Source: Methylophaga sp.
GTDB taxonomy: Bacteria; Pseudomonadota; Gammaproteobacteria; Nitrosococcales; Methylophagaceae
DNA: 58,375 bases
Direction: 5' to 3'
Assembly (NCBI GenBank): GCA_002696735.1
Contig: NZSL01000007.1
Location: 224,442 to 282,816 of the forward strand
Shown here: piece by piece, positions 39,313 through 48,860 of the stretch
Position numbering within the stretch: the first letter of the stretch is position 1
Layout of the letters: every line of letters begins with the position of its first letter
Notes under the pieces: model-generated
What the model saw: only the letters and a program-made list of their open reading frames with translations
Told to the model about the DNA's origin: nothing
Database searches by the model: none
Program-made: the position numbers and the translations under genes

Positions 39313-40359
39313 TCAGGAATACAGATGACTGTTCAGGTAGCGGTGGTGAGCATGCCGTAACAAAACCATCACTACAGCGGCCACTGGCAGTGCTAACAAT
39401 ACACCGACAAACCCGAATAATGTGCCACCAGCCATCACTGCGAAAATAACTGCCACGGGGTGCAGACCAATCCGTTCGCCCACAAATCGAGGTGTCAGAA
39501 ACATTCCTTCAACCATCTGTGCAAAACCGAATGTCAGAACGACCCATAGGATGGGTAACCATTCCTGAAACTGTAAATAGGCTGCAAGACCGGCGAGCAG
39601 AATACCAATAAATAAACCAAGATATGGTACAAAACTCACAATACCGGCTATCACTCCAATTAGTAAAGCCAGGTCGAGTCCAATCAATGTCAGACCGATA
39701 CAATACATGATTGATAAGGCCAGCATGACCATCAACTGCCCGCGTAAAAAGCCTGCCAGCATATCGTCACATTCACCGCTAATCTTAATGATTTTGTCTG
39801 CATGTTTACGCGGCAATAATTCGCGAAACCTGGCCACCAGATCGTCCCAGTCTCTCAACAGATAAAACGTCAGTACCGGGATAAGGATCAGATTGGTTAA
39901 CCATTGCAATATCACAAGGCCTGAACGGGTCATATATCCAAAGACATCACCCGCCATTTTTCCCGCTTCCGACCAATAATCCTGCAAAGCGGTTTTAACG
40001 GTATTAAGGTCGATCATATCTGTTGATAAACCGACTCTTTGCAACACATGCTCCAGCGAGTTTTGCAGTTGATCCAGATAAGCTGGCAGTTTTTCAAATA
40101 AAGATGCCAGTTGAGCACTAAGCATGGGAATAAAAATAAGTAATAAAATCATTCCCGTCAGCACAAATATAGCGAAAACAACACATACCGCTAAAGTGCG
40201 GGATAAACGATAGTTTTCCAATCTGTCGGCCAGTGGGTCTCCCAGATAAGCCAATAATGCCGCAATAAAAAATGGTGTTAAAACAGAAGATAACTCCATC
40301 ATTAGCCAGCCAGATAAAATCAATAGCCCTAGCAACAGGAATTTATTGGTATCACTCAT
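39313..40359 (-). CDS. AI-2E family transporter (PerM-like permease)
   Basis: From the ATG at 40359 it has 348 residues with about seven to eight membrane helices. Family features include the N-terminal paired helices (FLLLGLLILSGWLMMELSSV), the conserved PVLTFYLLRDWD segment near residue 160, the LGLFIGILLAGLAAYLQF helix, and the PRFVGERIGLHPVAVIFAVM block near 285. Members include PerM and the AI-2 exporter TqsA; Na+/H+ antiport has also been reported. The substrate here is unknown. The start overlaps the upstream phosphatidyltransferase gene by four bases (ATGA). Confidence 0.9.
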   Translation of the reverse strand: MSDTNKFLLLGLLILSGWLMMELSSVLTPFFIAALLAYLGDPLADRLENYRLSRTLAVCVVFAIFVLTGMILLLIFIPMLSAQLASLFEKLPAYLDQLQNSLEHVLQRVGLSTDMIDLNTVKTALQDYWSEAGKMAGDVFGYMTRSGLVILQWLTNLILIPVLTFYLLRDWDDLVARFRELLPRKHADKIIKISGECDDMLAGFLRGQLMVMLALSIMYCIGLTLIGLDLALLIGVIAGIVSFVPYLGLFIGILLAGLAAYLQFQEWLPILWVVLTFGFAQMVEGMFLTPRFVGERIGLHPVAVIFAVMAGGTLFGFVGVLLALPVAAVVMVLLRHAHHRYLNSHLYS

Positions 40360-40913
40360 GAGCTTTTTTTCATCTGACGCCACGCGTTTGTCCCCCATAC
40401 CACAATGTATTCACTACCACTAATGATGACACTTGCCACCACCAACCAGATTAAGGTTGTACTCCATGTCGCTACTTGCGGAAGCCATTCTTGCTGCAAA
40501 ATAACAAGCAACACTAAAGCAATCTGAAAAACTGTATTGATTTTACTGCTCCAGAGCGGAGACAGTTCATATTCACCGAATTTGAAATGATAAATCAAAG
40601 CACCACAAACAATCAGTAAATCTCGACCAAACACCAGCAATAATAGCCACAAGGGTAATAGTTGCATATAGGTTAATGTGGTAAATGTTGCGACCAGCAG
40701 AAATTTATCTGCTAGTGGATCAAGAATAGAGCCCAGACGACTTTGCCAGTGAAAATGACGAGCCAGAAAACCATCCACACCATCAGAAATACCAGCGATG
40801 GCCACCAGAATCAATGCAGTGGAAAACTTTTCTTCAATCATCAGCCAGACAATAGGGCCAACTAATAAAATTCGAAATACACAAATGAGGTTGGGAATAT
40901 CCCGTGGACTCAA
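40356..40913 (-). CDS. CDP-alcohol phosphatidyltransferase (PgsA-like)
   Basis: The 185-residue membrane protein has the family motif DG-x2-AR-x8-G-x3-D-x3-D as SDGVDGFLARHFHWQSRLGS then ILDPLADK (residues 43-70) and four to five helices. NLICVFRILLVGPIV at the start is typical of CDP-diacylglycerol-glycerol-3-phosphate 3-phosphatidyltransferase, which makes phosphatidylglycerol phosphate. Whether this is the main PgsA or a paralogue cannot be told. The start is TTG at 40913, overlapping the DUF2066 stop by four bases (TTGA) with an AGG nine bases upstream; no ATG is near. Confidence 0.85.
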   Translation of the reverse strand: MSPRDIPNLICVFRILLVGPIVWLMIEEKFSTALILVAIAGISDGVDGFLARHFHWQSRLGSILDPLADKFLLVATFTTLTYMQLLPLWLLLLVFGRDLLIVCGALIYHFKFGEYELSPLWSSKINTVFQIALVLLVILQQEWLPQVATWSTTLIWLVVASVIISGSEYIVVWGTNAWRQMKKSS

Positions 40914-41950
40914 GGTAATAACCTGTATTGAGAGCCGCTATCATCAGTGGTATCGGGCTCAATTACCCGTCCCATCGCTAGTAATTGTCTGAATTTTTCC
41001 GGCTCAGCCTGAATAAGTAAAACCAAATCGAGCTTCTCACTGCCCAAGCTACCGACTTTAATATCCGAAACGACCTGTAAGCTTCCCAGATAATCCATTA
41101 GTCGACTGTAGCCATCGTAGTCTTCAATACCAGAAACATGAATTTCCATTTCGGTATTACCTGATTCACTGAATGAGATATTCAGCCGTCTACCCAGCCG
41201 ATCAGCAAACTCATCCACCCCGTTTTGAATCGCTGTTTTAACATCACCCTGACTTGACCAGCGCTCAACCTCTTCACCAAGCAATGCCTGCCAACTTATT
41301 TCGACAGATTCCTCATTACCCCGTAAACGAGCTGACACAATGACAGAAGAACCATATCGCTCGGAGGCCTGTTTTACAGCAGTATTATTACCCGTGGCAA
41401 CATCGTTAAAAGTCAGCTGAGTCTGATCCTCAAGATCCATCAATGGCAACAATAACGGAATACCGCGTTTTTTTGCTGCCTGTTCGATATGAAAAAGTAA
41501 TGAATCTTCATCACCTTCCCCAATCAATTGTTGTTTCCCTGCGTACTCAATAGCCACCCAGAACAGTGTCTCAGGTCGGATTTTGTCCCATACTGGCAAC
41601 CCGATTCGTTGTAAGGCGTTATTGATGCCTTCAGCATTAAATTCGAGCATTAAAGCTAATTGTTGTTCCGCAACATCGCTGTCAGAATTTGGAATTTGCT
41701 GATAATAATATTGATCGACATACCGGTCTGCATCGGTTATCAGAGCAGAAATATCTGCCTGCTCCACCGCGCGACGGTCACCAACGACTTTTACTACCAC
41801 CTGTTTGAGCAATTCCGGCGCGAGTCGCTGACGATCTTCTTCACTCTGCGAAGCAACAGGTGCTTGAGCTTGATATAAATCAGTAACTTCCGCGGCGGAG
41901 ACAATCGACGCAGCGAAAACGAAAATCAGTGAGAAAAATAATCTAGGCAT
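40910..41950 (-). CDS. DUF2066 family exported protein
   Basis: The 346-residue protein has a signal peptide (MPRLFFSLIFVFAASIVSA, cleavage before AEV) and a periplasmic or outer-membrane-facing body matching DUF2066: ELLKQVVVKVVGDRRAVEQ, then YYYQQI, LPVWDKIRPETLFWVAIE and the MEIHVSGIEDYDGYSRLMDY segment. The family is found divergent from purM in gammaproteobacteria, as here. Function is unknown. It leads the operon running to recJ. No lipobox cysteine follows the signal. Confidence 0.85.
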   Translation of the reverse strand: MPRLFFSLIFVFAASIVSAAEVTDLYQAQAPVASQSEEDRQRLAPELLKQVVVKVVGDRRAVEQADISALITDADRYVDQYYYQQIPNSDSDVAEQQLALMLEFNAEGINNALQRIGLPVWDKIRPETLFWVAIEYAGKQQLIGEGDEDSLLFHIEQAAKKRGIPLLLPLMDLEDQTQLTFNDVATGNNTAVKQASERYGSSVIVSARLRGNEESVEISWQALLGEEVERWSSQGDVKTAIQNGVDEFADRLGRRLNISFSESGNTEMEIHVSGIEDYDGYSRLMDYLGSLQVVSDIKVGSLGSEKLDLVLLIQAEPEKFRQLLAMGRVIEPDTTDDSGSQYRLLP

Positions 41951-42008
41951 TGTGGTATTCTAACACGCTGTTTTTTGTGTGTGATGTCCAAATAATCAGG
42001 AAGCCAGC

Positions 42009-43070
42009 ATGACCGATCCAGTCGTTCCACCTACCCAATCAAACCAAGCTCTCAGCTACCGCGATGCCGGTGTTGATATTGAAGCCGGAAATGCGCTTGT
42101 CGAGCGTATCAAACCCTTAGCAGCCAAAACCCGTCGTCCTGGTGTCATGGCTGGACTGGGTGGATTTGGCAGCCTGTTTGAACTACCGCTCGATAAATAT
42201 AAACAACCGGTTTTGGTCTCAGGAACAGATGGTGTTGGCACCAAATTAAGACTGGCAATCGAGGCTGGAATACATGACACCATTGGTATTGATTTAGTTG
42301 CCATGTGCGTCAACGATATCGCAGTTCTTGGCGCGGAACCGTTGTTCTTCCTTGATTATTATGCCACCGGAAAACTTAATATTGATGTAGCAACGGATGT
42401 TGTCAGCGGTATTGCTGAAGGCTGTCTTCAATCAGGGGCCGCATTGGTAGGCGGCGAAACAGCTGAAATGCCAAGCATGTATCAGGAAGGTGATTTTGAT
42501 TTAGCAGGTTTTTGTGTCGGCATTGTAGAAAAAGACAACATTATTGATGGATCTCAGGTAAAAGCTGGTGATGCCATTATCGGGATCGCGTCTTCCGGAC
42601 CACACTCAAATGGCTATTCATTGATTCGCAAGATTATTGAAGTCAGCAAAGCTGATCTGAATATGTCATTTGATGGTGCAACATTAGGTGAAAAACTGTT
42701 GGCACCGACCAGAATCTACGTTAAGTCATTACTACAACTACATGAAAAAATTAATATTCACGCATTGTCTCATATTACCGGTGGTGGTTTATTGGAAAAC
42801 ATTCCCCGCGTATTACCAGAAAATGTAACGGCAATTATTGATAGTAAAAGCTGGCAAAGACCGGCCGTTTTCGACTGGCTGCAACAGCAGGGAAATGTGG
42901 TCGATCGTGAGATGTATCGCACTTTTAATAATGGTATTGGCATGGTGGTTTGTGTAGCTGAGCAGGATGCCGATGCAACCGTACAGATTCTGACTGCACT
43001 GGGTGAGACGGCTATGCGTATTGGCCATATTGAAAATAGTGACACCGAAGAACAAGTCATTATTAAATGA
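42009..43070 (+). CDS. purM: phosphoribosylformylglycinamidine cyclo-ligase
   Basis: PurM closes the imidazole ring to give aminoimidazole ribonucleotide. The 353-residue protein opens [20 protein letters not shown] (residues 16-35) and has [19 protein letters not shown] near residue 68, the ATP-binding [20 protein letters not shown] block near 96, [13 protein letters not shown] near 150 and the [16 protein letters not shown] segment near 255. The ATG has AGGAAG upstream. It overlaps purN by four bases, the conserved purM-purN pair, and is divergent from DUF2066. Confidence 0.98.
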   Translation: MTDPVVPPTQSNQALSYRDAGVDIEAGNALVERIKPLAAKTRRPGVMAGLGGFGSLFELPLDKYKQPVLVSGTDGVGTKLRLAIEAGIHDTIGIDLVAMCVNDIAVLGAEPLFFLDYYATGKLNIDVATDVVSGIAEGCLQSGAALVGGETAEMPSMYQEGDFDLAGFCVGIVEKDNIIDGSQVKAGDAIIGIASSGPHSNGYSLIRKIIEVSKADLNMSFDGATLGEKLLAPTRIYVKSLLQLHEKINIHALSHITGGGLLENIPRVLPENVTAIIDSKSWQRPAVFDWLQQQGNVVDREMYRTFNNGIGMVVCVAEQDADATVQILTALGETAMRIGHIENSDTEEQVIIK

Positions 43071-43654
43071 CTACTGCCTTGAAACCCAAGTTGGTCATCC
43101 TGATTTCAGGACGTGGCAGCAACATGCAATCAATTGTTAAAGCGATTCAGGTAAATGAGTTGGATGCGGAGGTTGCTGCCGTAATCAGTAATTGTCCCAA
43201 TGCAGCTGGATTGGAATTTGCTCAGCAATCTGACATTGCCACCCGAATACTGGATCACAAGGCTTTTACAAGTCGTGAAGCGTTTGATGAACAGCTGATG
43301 AAGCTGATTGATTCTTTTGTTCCGGATTATGTTGTATTAGCTGGCTTTATGCGGATTTTGAGCGCAGGATTTGTTAAGCACTATGCGAATAAATTAATCA
43401 ATATTCATCCATCGCTGTTACCTAAATTCAAAGGTATGCATACGCACAAACGAGCCATCGAAGCCGGTGAAAAAGAACATGGTGCGACGGTACACTTTGT
43501 TACCGAGGAACTGGATGCCGGACCGATAATATTACAGGCTAAAGTACCTATTCTGGAAAATGATACTGAAGACACTCTGGCAGCCAGAGTGTTGATTGAG
43601 GAACATAAGCTTTATCCTGATGCCTTAAGGTTGCTGATTCAACAACAGAACTGA
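43067..43654 (+). CDS. purN: phosphoribosylglycinamide formyltransferase (folate-dependent)
   Basis: PurN transfers a formyl group from 10-formyltetrahydrofolate to GAR. The 195-residue protein has the phosphate loop [12 protein letters not shown] (residues 13-24), the catalytic [16 protein letters not shown] near residue 110 (Asn and His), and Asp in [11 protein letters not shown] near 150. The start overlaps the purM stop (ATGA). Confidence 0.97.
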   Translation: MTTALKPKLVILISGRGSNMQSIVKAIQVNELDAEVAAVISNCPNAAGLEFAQQSDIATRILDHKAFTSREAFDEQLMKLIDSFVPDYVVLAGFMRILSAGFVKHYANKLINIHPSLLPKFKGMHTHKRAIEAGEKEHGATVHFVTEELDAGPIILQAKVPILENDTEDTLAARVLIEEHKLYPDALRLLIQQQN

Positions 43655-43660
43655 TTATTC

Positions 43661-44404
43661 ATGCGCTATTTTTCCTACCTGGTGTTGCTGTTTATGTCTG
43701 CTACGGTTTGTGCTCAAGACCTAGCTGATTATTCTGCACAATATGAAATCAATATGAATGGTTTGCAGGCTGGCGAGCTGAACCAGCAGCTGGAAACCTT
43801 AACAGATGGTTTGCATCGCTTTCGTTCAGCGACTAAGGCCAAAGGTGTAGTTGCTTTATTCAAACGCGATACGGTCAAGGAAACCAGCTTATGGACCCTC
43901 TCCCAACAGCAGATTAAGCCCCGTCAATATCTTTATCAACGCAATGGTGGCAAAAAAGATAAATATTTACGCATGGACTTTGATTGGCGTAATCGCTCCG
44001 TACATATAGATGACAGGGTTCATCCATGGGATCTTGAAATTGAAGATAGTACATTGGAAAAACATGTTTATCAGGTACAACTGAGATTGGATTTGCTGCA
44101 GAATCCCAAACAGAAAACCTTTAATTATTTAATTGCAGATGGCGGCCGTCTAAAACATTATCAGATCAAAAGACTTGAGCAGGAAACGATAACTACACCA
44201 CTTGGCAGCATAAACACTGTTAAATTCAAAAGACAACGTGATAGAGACAGCGACAAGGATCGGGAAACCACTTTGTGGTGTGCACCGGAATTGAATTATT
44301 TGCCGGTCAAACTGGAGCACATTGAAAAAGATGGCACCAAATTTACTGCGGTATTGCGTCGTGTAGAGGGTATATCAAAATCAGCATTTACCCCTGTCGA
44401 ATAA
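43661..44404 (+). CDS. DUF3108 family exported protein
   Basis: The 247-residue protein has a signal peptide (MRYFSYLVLLFMSATVCAQ, cleavage near residue 19) and a DUF3108 body: ADYSAQYEINMNGLQAGE, the HVYQVQLRLDLLQN stretch, then TTPLGSINTVKFKRQR and LWCAPELNYLPVKLE. Members are predicted beta-rich periplasmic proteins, commonly placed after purN in gammaproteobacteria; their role is unknown. Six bases separate it from purN, so it is likely cotranscribed. Confidence 0.85.
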   Translation: MRYFSYLVLLFMSATVCAQDLADYSAQYEINMNGLQAGELNQQLETLTDGLHRFRSATKAKGVVALFKRDTVKETSLWTLSQQQIKPRQYLYQRNGGKKDKYLRMDFDWRNRSVHIDDRVHPWDLEIEDSTLEKHVYQVQLRLDLLQNPKQKTFNYLIADGGRLKHYQIKRLEQETITTPLGSINTVKFKRQRDRDSDKDRETTLWCAPELNYLPVKLEHIEKDGTKFTAVLRRVEGISKSAFTPVE

Positions 44405-44429
44405 CATCCCTGAAATGTAAGGAAAACTG

Positions 44430-45032
44430 ATGAGCAAAAAACAGTTTGAAATCATTGAAGAAACAACCGCTTATAGCGGTTTTTTTAGTTTAAAAGTTGT
44501 CTCTTTAAAACATACATTATACAAAGGTGGCTGGAGTGCACCGCTAACCCGAGAAGTCTTTCATCGTGGAAGCTGTGTTGCGGTATTACTTTATGATCCA
44601 CAAAAAGATGCGTTGGTTATTATCGAACAATTTCGTCCCGGCGCCATACAACTAAATGATGAGCGTGCGTGGCTTCTTGAGATTGTGGCTGGGGCAATTG
44701 AACCTGGCGAAACACCAGAATCCGTGGCCTATCGCGAGGCCGTTGAGGAATCAGGATGTGAAATACTGGAAATGATCAAGATAAGTGAGTTTTTCACCTC
44801 TCCGGGCGGTACATCCGAGCTATTACACCTGTTTTGTGGACGCATAGATAGCACCCATATTGGTGGATTACATGGCCTGGATGAGGAAGATGAAGATATC
44901 TCAGTCAGTGTATTATCATTCGATGAAGTCTATGCCTTGCTGGAAACAGGTAAAATTATCTCGGCGATTCCGATTATTGCTATCCAATGGCTGGCTTTAC
45001 ATCGTGAAGAATTACGTCAACGCTGGACTTAA
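44430..45032 (+). CDS. nudF: ADP-ribose pyrophosphatase, Nudix family
   Basis: NudF hydrolyses ADP-ribose to AMP and ribose 5-phosphate. The 200-residue protein has the Nudix box starting GAIEPGETPESVAYREAVEE (about residues 88-107) followed by SGCEI, which fits G-x5-E-x7-RE-x2-EE-x-G. The preceding VIIEQFRPGA and the following FTSPGGTSELLHLFCG are typical of ADP-ribose enzymes. AAGGAAAA precedes the ATG. It is the last gene of the purM-purN-DUF3108-nudF run. Confidence 0.92.
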   Translation: MSKKQFEIIEETTAYSGFFSLKVVSLKHTLYKGGWSAPLTREVFHRGSCVAVLLYDPQKDALVIIEQFRPGAIQLNDERAWLLEIVAGAIEPGETPESVAYREAVEESGCEILEMIKISEFFTSPGGTSELLHLFCGRIDSTHIGGLHGLDEEDEDISVSVLSFDEVYALLETGKIISAIPIIAIQWLALHREELRQRWT

Positions 45033-45079
45033 GCACACTCTATATCGTTGTTGAACAGCTGAGATTGAAATGTCACTTT

Positions 45080-45988
45080 CTAACCCAATGGCATGATTCT
45101 GTAACCAGCTGAAATCGTATGCGATTCACCCGGTGCCAAACTGATACTGTTATTGGCGGCATTGGCCGTTTCAACACAGACAAAGTACTGATACGAGTCA
45201 TCAGTCATATCTTTTAATGTTGCCACCCTATCCCAAGGATTCCATACTATTGTGGTATTTGAACCTGAACTTTCTACCACAATGCGGCGTGCCCAGTCAG
45301 AATCCTCAATAAATAGCTTGTCAGGACTGTTCAAATACACTCTGTCTGTTTCGCCGTTAAAAACGATCTCACCAGCCTGAAGTTTCTCACGAAAATTTTC
45401 TACCTTGTCGAGATAATGATGATTGCTCAACCCCCTCACCTGAGTTTTTTCGATATTTCCCACTGCAAAATAAGTATGCAATGCCTGTGAGATAACAAAA
45501 CTTTCTTGATCAAGGTTTTCAGTAGTTAAGGATAATGTTAGCTGTTCATTGATCTCAATCACCATTTTCAAACTATAAGCACAATGCCAAAGCGGTTCGT
45601 CCTTAGGATCCGGTGATAATGACAGAGTCAATTTAATGCCATCATTTTCAGTCTGTTGCACATCAATCAAATCCCAAACACGGTTACGTGCAAAACCATG
45701 AGCAGGACGGCCTTTACCACTGGGATCAACACCAAACCATGGCCAACAGACCGGGACACCTCCTCGAATTGCCCGCCGATCACCATAACGGCTCATTCGA
45801 CTCAAAAACAATAGATCATGTAATGCATGTGCAGAGCGGTAAGATAATACCTGCGCACCCTGAGTTGTTATACGTGCCTTGGCATGAGGCGTATTGATAT
45901 TTATCATTACACATTCTGACGGCCCCATTGAAAAATCCAGGCGATCAGCAATAGCAAATTGTTGTTTTAGTTGTTCTATAGTTTGCAT
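45080..45988 (-). CDS. D-hexose-6-phosphate mutarotase (YeaD-like)
   Basis: This aldose-1-epimerase-fold enzyme interconverts anomers of glucose 6-phosphate. The 302-residue protein has GGVPVCWPWFGVDPSGKG near residue 76, the catalytic His in AHGFARNR near 98, LHTYFAVGNIEKTQVRGL near 166, and a Glu late in the chain. This pattern matches YeaD. It lies downstream of slyD on the same strand but a terminator separates them. Confidence 0.9.
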   Translation of the reverse strand: MQTIEQLKQQFAIADRLDFSMGPSECVMININTPHAKARITTQGAQVLSYRSAHALHDLLFLSRMSRYGDRRAIRGGVPVCWPWFGVDPSGKGRPAHGFARNRVWDLIDVQQTENDGIKLTLSLSPDPKDEPLWHCAYSLKMVIEINEQLTLSLTTENLDQESFVISQALHTYFAVGNIEKTQVRGLSNHHYLDKVENFREKLQAGEIVFNGETDRVYLNSPDKLFIEDSDWARRIVVESSGSNTTIVWNPWDRVATLKDMTDDSYQYFVCVETANAANNSISLAPGESHTISAGYRIMPLG

Positions 45989-46005
45989 TAAATTCTACGT
46001 CTGAA

Positions 46006-46034
46006 ACAAAAAGACGGGCACAATGCCCGTCTTT
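46006..46034 (-). terminator. intrinsic terminator of slyD
   Basis: Ten-base arms AAAGACGGGC (46010-46019) and GCCCGTCTTT (46025-46034) with a five-base loop are followed on the minus strand by TTTGTTT. It lies 25 bases past the slyD stop. Confidence 0.9.
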
Positions 46035-46058
46035 GAGACTAAATCTAAGTTTTAGTTT

Positions 46059-46541
46059 TTAGTGCTGGTGACCGCCTTCACCATGAACATGTCCATGTTC
46101 AAGCTCTTCTGCACTTGGTTCACGAACTTCACGGATTTCAACGTCAAAGTTCAAATGTACGCCAGCCAGAGGATGATTTCCATCGACGGTAACAGTTTCA
46201 TCATTGATTGCTACTACAGTGACCAAAACCGGGCCTTGCTCGGTTTCGGACTGAAATTGCATACCCACTTCAACTTTTTCTACACCACTGAATAATTCAG
46301 CAGGTACATCCTGTTTTAGCGCATCATGGCGTTCGCCATAAGCATTTGCTGGTTCGATACTGGCCTGGACTTTATCGCCAGTTTCTTTGCCCGCCAGGGC
46401 ATCTTCCAAACCAGGGATAATATTGCCAGCGCCATGCAGATACGCCAGCGGGCCGGCACCTTCACTGCTATCAATGACTGTGCCGCTGTTGTCGGTGAGC
46501 GTGTAGTCGATCACGACTACTTTGTTGTCTGCAACTTTCAT
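46059..46541 (-). CDS. slyD: FKBP-type peptidyl-prolyl isomerase, SlyD-like
   Basis: SlyD is a cytoplasmic PPIase and chaperone. The 160-residue protein has the split FKBP core (VVVIDYTLTDNSGTVIDSSE at residues 8-27, GAGNIIPGLEDALAG) with the inserted chaperone flap (about 70-125), then VDGNHPLAGVHLNFDVEI. The C-terminal tail HGHVHGEGGHQH is a short histidine-rich metal-binding tail, much shorter and Cys-poorer than that of E. coli SlyD. GGAG five bases upstream supports the start. It follows icd by nine bases. Confidence 0.93.
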   Translation of the reverse strand: MKVADNKVVVIDYTLTDNSGTVIDSSEGAGPLAYLHGAGNIIPGLEDALAGKETGDKVQASIEPANAYGERHDALKQDVPAELFSGVEKVEVGMQFQSETEQGPVLVTVVAINDETVTVDGNHPLAGVHLNFDVEIREVREPSAEELEHGHVHGEGGHQH

Positions 46542-46550
46542 GGAAACTCC

Positions 46551-47804
46551 TTACATGTTTTGAATAACAGCTGCAGCATAATCACTACAACTCAACGCAT
46601 CGACGCCAATAGCCTGAGCTAAATCACCGGTGACACGCGCATTAGAAATGGCGCCTGAGACGCCGGAAACGACCAGATCTGCCGCTTCGCCCCAACCTAA
46701 ATGTCTTAAAAGCATTTCGGCCGATAGGATTAATGATGACGGATTCGCATTATTTTTTCCAGCCAAAGCCGGTGCTGTGCCATGTGTTGCTTCAAACATC
46801 GCAACGGCATCCGCTAAATTTGCACCCGGTGAGATGCCAATTCCCCCAACCTGTGCAGCAAGGGCATCAGAAATGTAATCACCATTCAGATTCAATGTGG
46901 CAACCACATCATAATCTTTAGGGTGCAATAAAATTTCCTGTAAAAATGCATCGGCTATCGAGTCTTTGATAACGATTTTTTTACCGGTATTTGGATTATT
47001 AAAGGTTTTCCAGGGCCCACCATCCAGCGGCGTAGCACCAAACTCTTTTTCAACAAGGTCATAGCCCCATTGTTTGAAAGCCCCTTCGGTGAACTTCATG
47101 ATGTTACCCTTATGTACCAGGGTCAATGAATCACGGTCATTGTCGATAACATATTGAATGGCTTTACGTACCAGTCGCTCTGTTCCCTCTTTGGAAACCG
47201 GCTTGATGCCTATCCCCGAGGTTTCAGGAAAACGGATTTTGCTGACACCCATGTCTTTTTGCAGAAAGTCGATGACCTTCTGAACTTCAGGTGTACCGGC
47301 AGCCCATTCAATACCGGCATAAATATCTTCTGAGTTTTCGCGGAAGATAACCATATCGATATTTTCGGGTGCTTTAACCGGGCTTGGCGTACCAGGGTAA
47401 TAACGTACCGGGCGCTGACAGACATATAAATCAAGCGTCTGACGTAATGCCACATTCAAAGAGCGAATCCCGCCTCCCACTGGCGTCATTAACGGACCTT
47501 TGATCGATACCGAATATTCTCTCAACGCATCAATGGTTTCTTCTGGCAAATAGGTTTCAGCACCATAAAGCTGTGTGGCTTTTTCGCCAGCGTAGACTTC
47601 CATCCAGGAAATTTTGCGTTCGCCGTTGTAGGCTTTGTTCACTGCCGCATCAATCACATCAATCATGGCCGGTGTGATATCGATACCGATGCCATCACCT
47701 TCGATAAAAGGGATAATCGGTTGATTAGGTACATTCAATGAATAATCGGCATTAACGCCGATGGCTGCACCCTGTTCCGGTACACTAATGTGTTGATATG
47801 CCAT
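46551..47804 (-). CDS. icd: isocitrate dehydrogenase (NADP+)
   Basis: Icd converts isocitrate to 2-oxoglutarate in the TCA cycle. The 417-residue protein matches the E. coli type: [20 protein letters not shown] near residue 105 (the Ser phosphorylated by AceK kinase in relatives), [18 protein letters not shown], the metal-binding Asps in [20 protein letters not shown] near 305, and the NADP-binding [12 protein letters not shown] near 340. It is divergent from rluE as in E. coli. AGGAG precedes the ATG. Confidence 0.98.
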   Translation of the reverse strand: MAYQHISVPEQGAAIGVNADYSLNVPNQPIIPFIEGDGIGIDITPAMIDVIDAAVNKAYNGERKISWMEVYAGEKATQLYGAETYLPEETIDALREYSVSIKGPLMTPVGGGIRSLNVALRQTLDLYVCQRPVRYYPGTPSPVKAPENIDMVIFRENSEDIYAGIEWAAGTPEVQKVIDFLQKDMGVSKIRFPETSGIGIKPVSKEGTERLVRKAIQYVIDNDRDSLTLVHKGNIMKFTEGAFKQWGYDLVEKEFGATPLDGGPWKTFNNPNTGKKIVIKDSIADAFLQEILLHPKDYDVVATLNLNGDYISDALAAQVGGIGISPGANLADAVAMFEATHGTAPALAGKNNANPSSLILSAEMLLRHLGWGEAADLVVSGVSGAISNARVTGDLAQAIGVDALSCSDYAAAVIQNM

Positions 47805-47861
47805 GCACGGCTCCTGAAGTTAAAAGTGGCATTTTACATGATCTATGGCGTTGATATAACC

Positions 47862-48560
47862 ATGACCAGACTAATTGCATTTAATAAACCCTATGACGTG
47901 CTGACTCAATTCAGCGATAGCGACGGTCGTAAGACACTGAAGAACTACATAGATATACCGGACATCTATCCGGCAGGTCGGTTAGATCGGGACAGTGAAG
48001 GATTATTATTGCTGACCGACGATGGTCAATTGCAACATCATATCAGCGATCCACGACATAAATTAAGCAAAACTTACTGGGTTCAGGTGGAAAACATTCC
48101 GGATGCTGCTGCGCTTGAACAATTGCAACAGGGTGTCATGTTAAAAGATGGTCTGACCAAACCGGCTAATGCCAGACTTATCAATGAACCTGATTTGTGG
48201 GAAAGAGTTCCGCCGGTACGATTTCGACAATCGATTCCAACCCAGTGGTTGGAATTGCAAATCAGTGAAGGCAAAAACCGACAGGTACGCCGTATGACTG
48301 CTGCAGTCGGCCATCCAACATTAAGATTGATCCGCGTAGCGATTGGCCCCTGGCAATTAAATGATCTGCAACCCGGACAATGGTGCGAAGTTAATTTTCA
48401 GACCGTGATAAAATACGCCGATGATTTGGACTCCAAGAACCACCGTAGCCGCCGTAATAGAACGCGACCAGCAATTTCTGATGGTCGAGGAAATGATCGG
48501 CAGCGAACTCAAACTCAACCAGCCAGCCGGCCATCTCGAAGACGGAGAAAGCCTGATTGA
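47862..48560 (+). CDS. rluE: 23S rRNA pseudouridine synthase RluE-like, with unusual C-terminal tail
   Basis: RluE modifies U2457 of 23S rRNA. From the ATG at 47862 it has 232 residues: RLIAFNKPYDVLTQFSDSDG at the start, catalytic Asp in YPAGRLDRDSEGLLLL near residue 43, and GKNRQVRRMTAAVGHPTLRL near 146. Homologues end near the PGQWCEV motif (about residue 177). Here the frame runs on for about 50 residues of Arg-rich sequence and overlaps nudJ by 140 bases in another frame. An out-of-frame TGATAA at 48406-48411 would end the gene at the expected place, so a single-base indel or sequencing error is a serious possibility. Confidence 0.85.
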   Translation: MTRLIAFNKPYDVLTQFSDSDGRKTLKNYIDIPDIYPAGRLDRDSEGLLLLTDDGQLQHHISDPRHKLSKTYWVQVENIPDAAALEQLQQGVMLKDGLTKPANARLINEPDLWERVPPVRFRQSIPTQWLELQISEGKNRQVRRMTAAVGHPTLRLIRVAIGPWQLNDLQPGQWCEVNFQTVIKYADDLDSKNHRSRRNRTRPAISDGRGNDRQRTQTQPASRPSRRRRKPD

Positions 48561-48858
48561 AGCGGTTATCCGGGAAACACTGGAAGAAACAGCCTGGCAA
48601 TTTACGCCTGAGTCGTTGATTGGTATCTATCGCTGGCGACATCAGCAAACTGAAAATACCTATATTCGTTTCTGTTTTAGCGGAAGCGTGGGGGAAAAGC
48701 TGGATAGACCACTGGATACTGACATTCATCAGGCTGTCTGGCTGGATGCTGACACTATCAAACAGCGTCGATCACAGTTTCGCAGTCCTTTAGTCGAGCA
48801 ATGTTTACAGGATTACCTCGCTGGAAAACGCTATCCACTTGATTTATTAACTGATTAA
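48421..48858 (+). CDS. nudJ: phosphatase NudJ-like, Nudix family
   Basis: NudJ hydrolyses nucleoside di- and triphosphates and thiamine pyrophosphate precursors. The 145-residue protein has the start [33 protein letters not shown] (residues 32-44) and the Nudix box core [10 protein letters not shown]; Ala replaces the usual Gly before the final hydrophobic. It lies between rluE and mnmA as in E. coli. It overlaps the rluE frame by 140 bases and lacks an evident ribosome site, so coupled translation is likely. mnmA follows after two bases. Confidence 0.9.
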   Translation: MIWTPRTTVAAVIERDQQFLMVEEMIGSELKLNQPAGHLEDGESLIEAVIRETLEETAWQFTPESLIGIYRWRHQQTENTYIRFCFSGSVGEKLDRPLDTDIHQAVWLDADTIKQRRSQFRSPLVEQCLQDYLAGKRYPLDLLTD

Positions 48859-48860
48859 TT

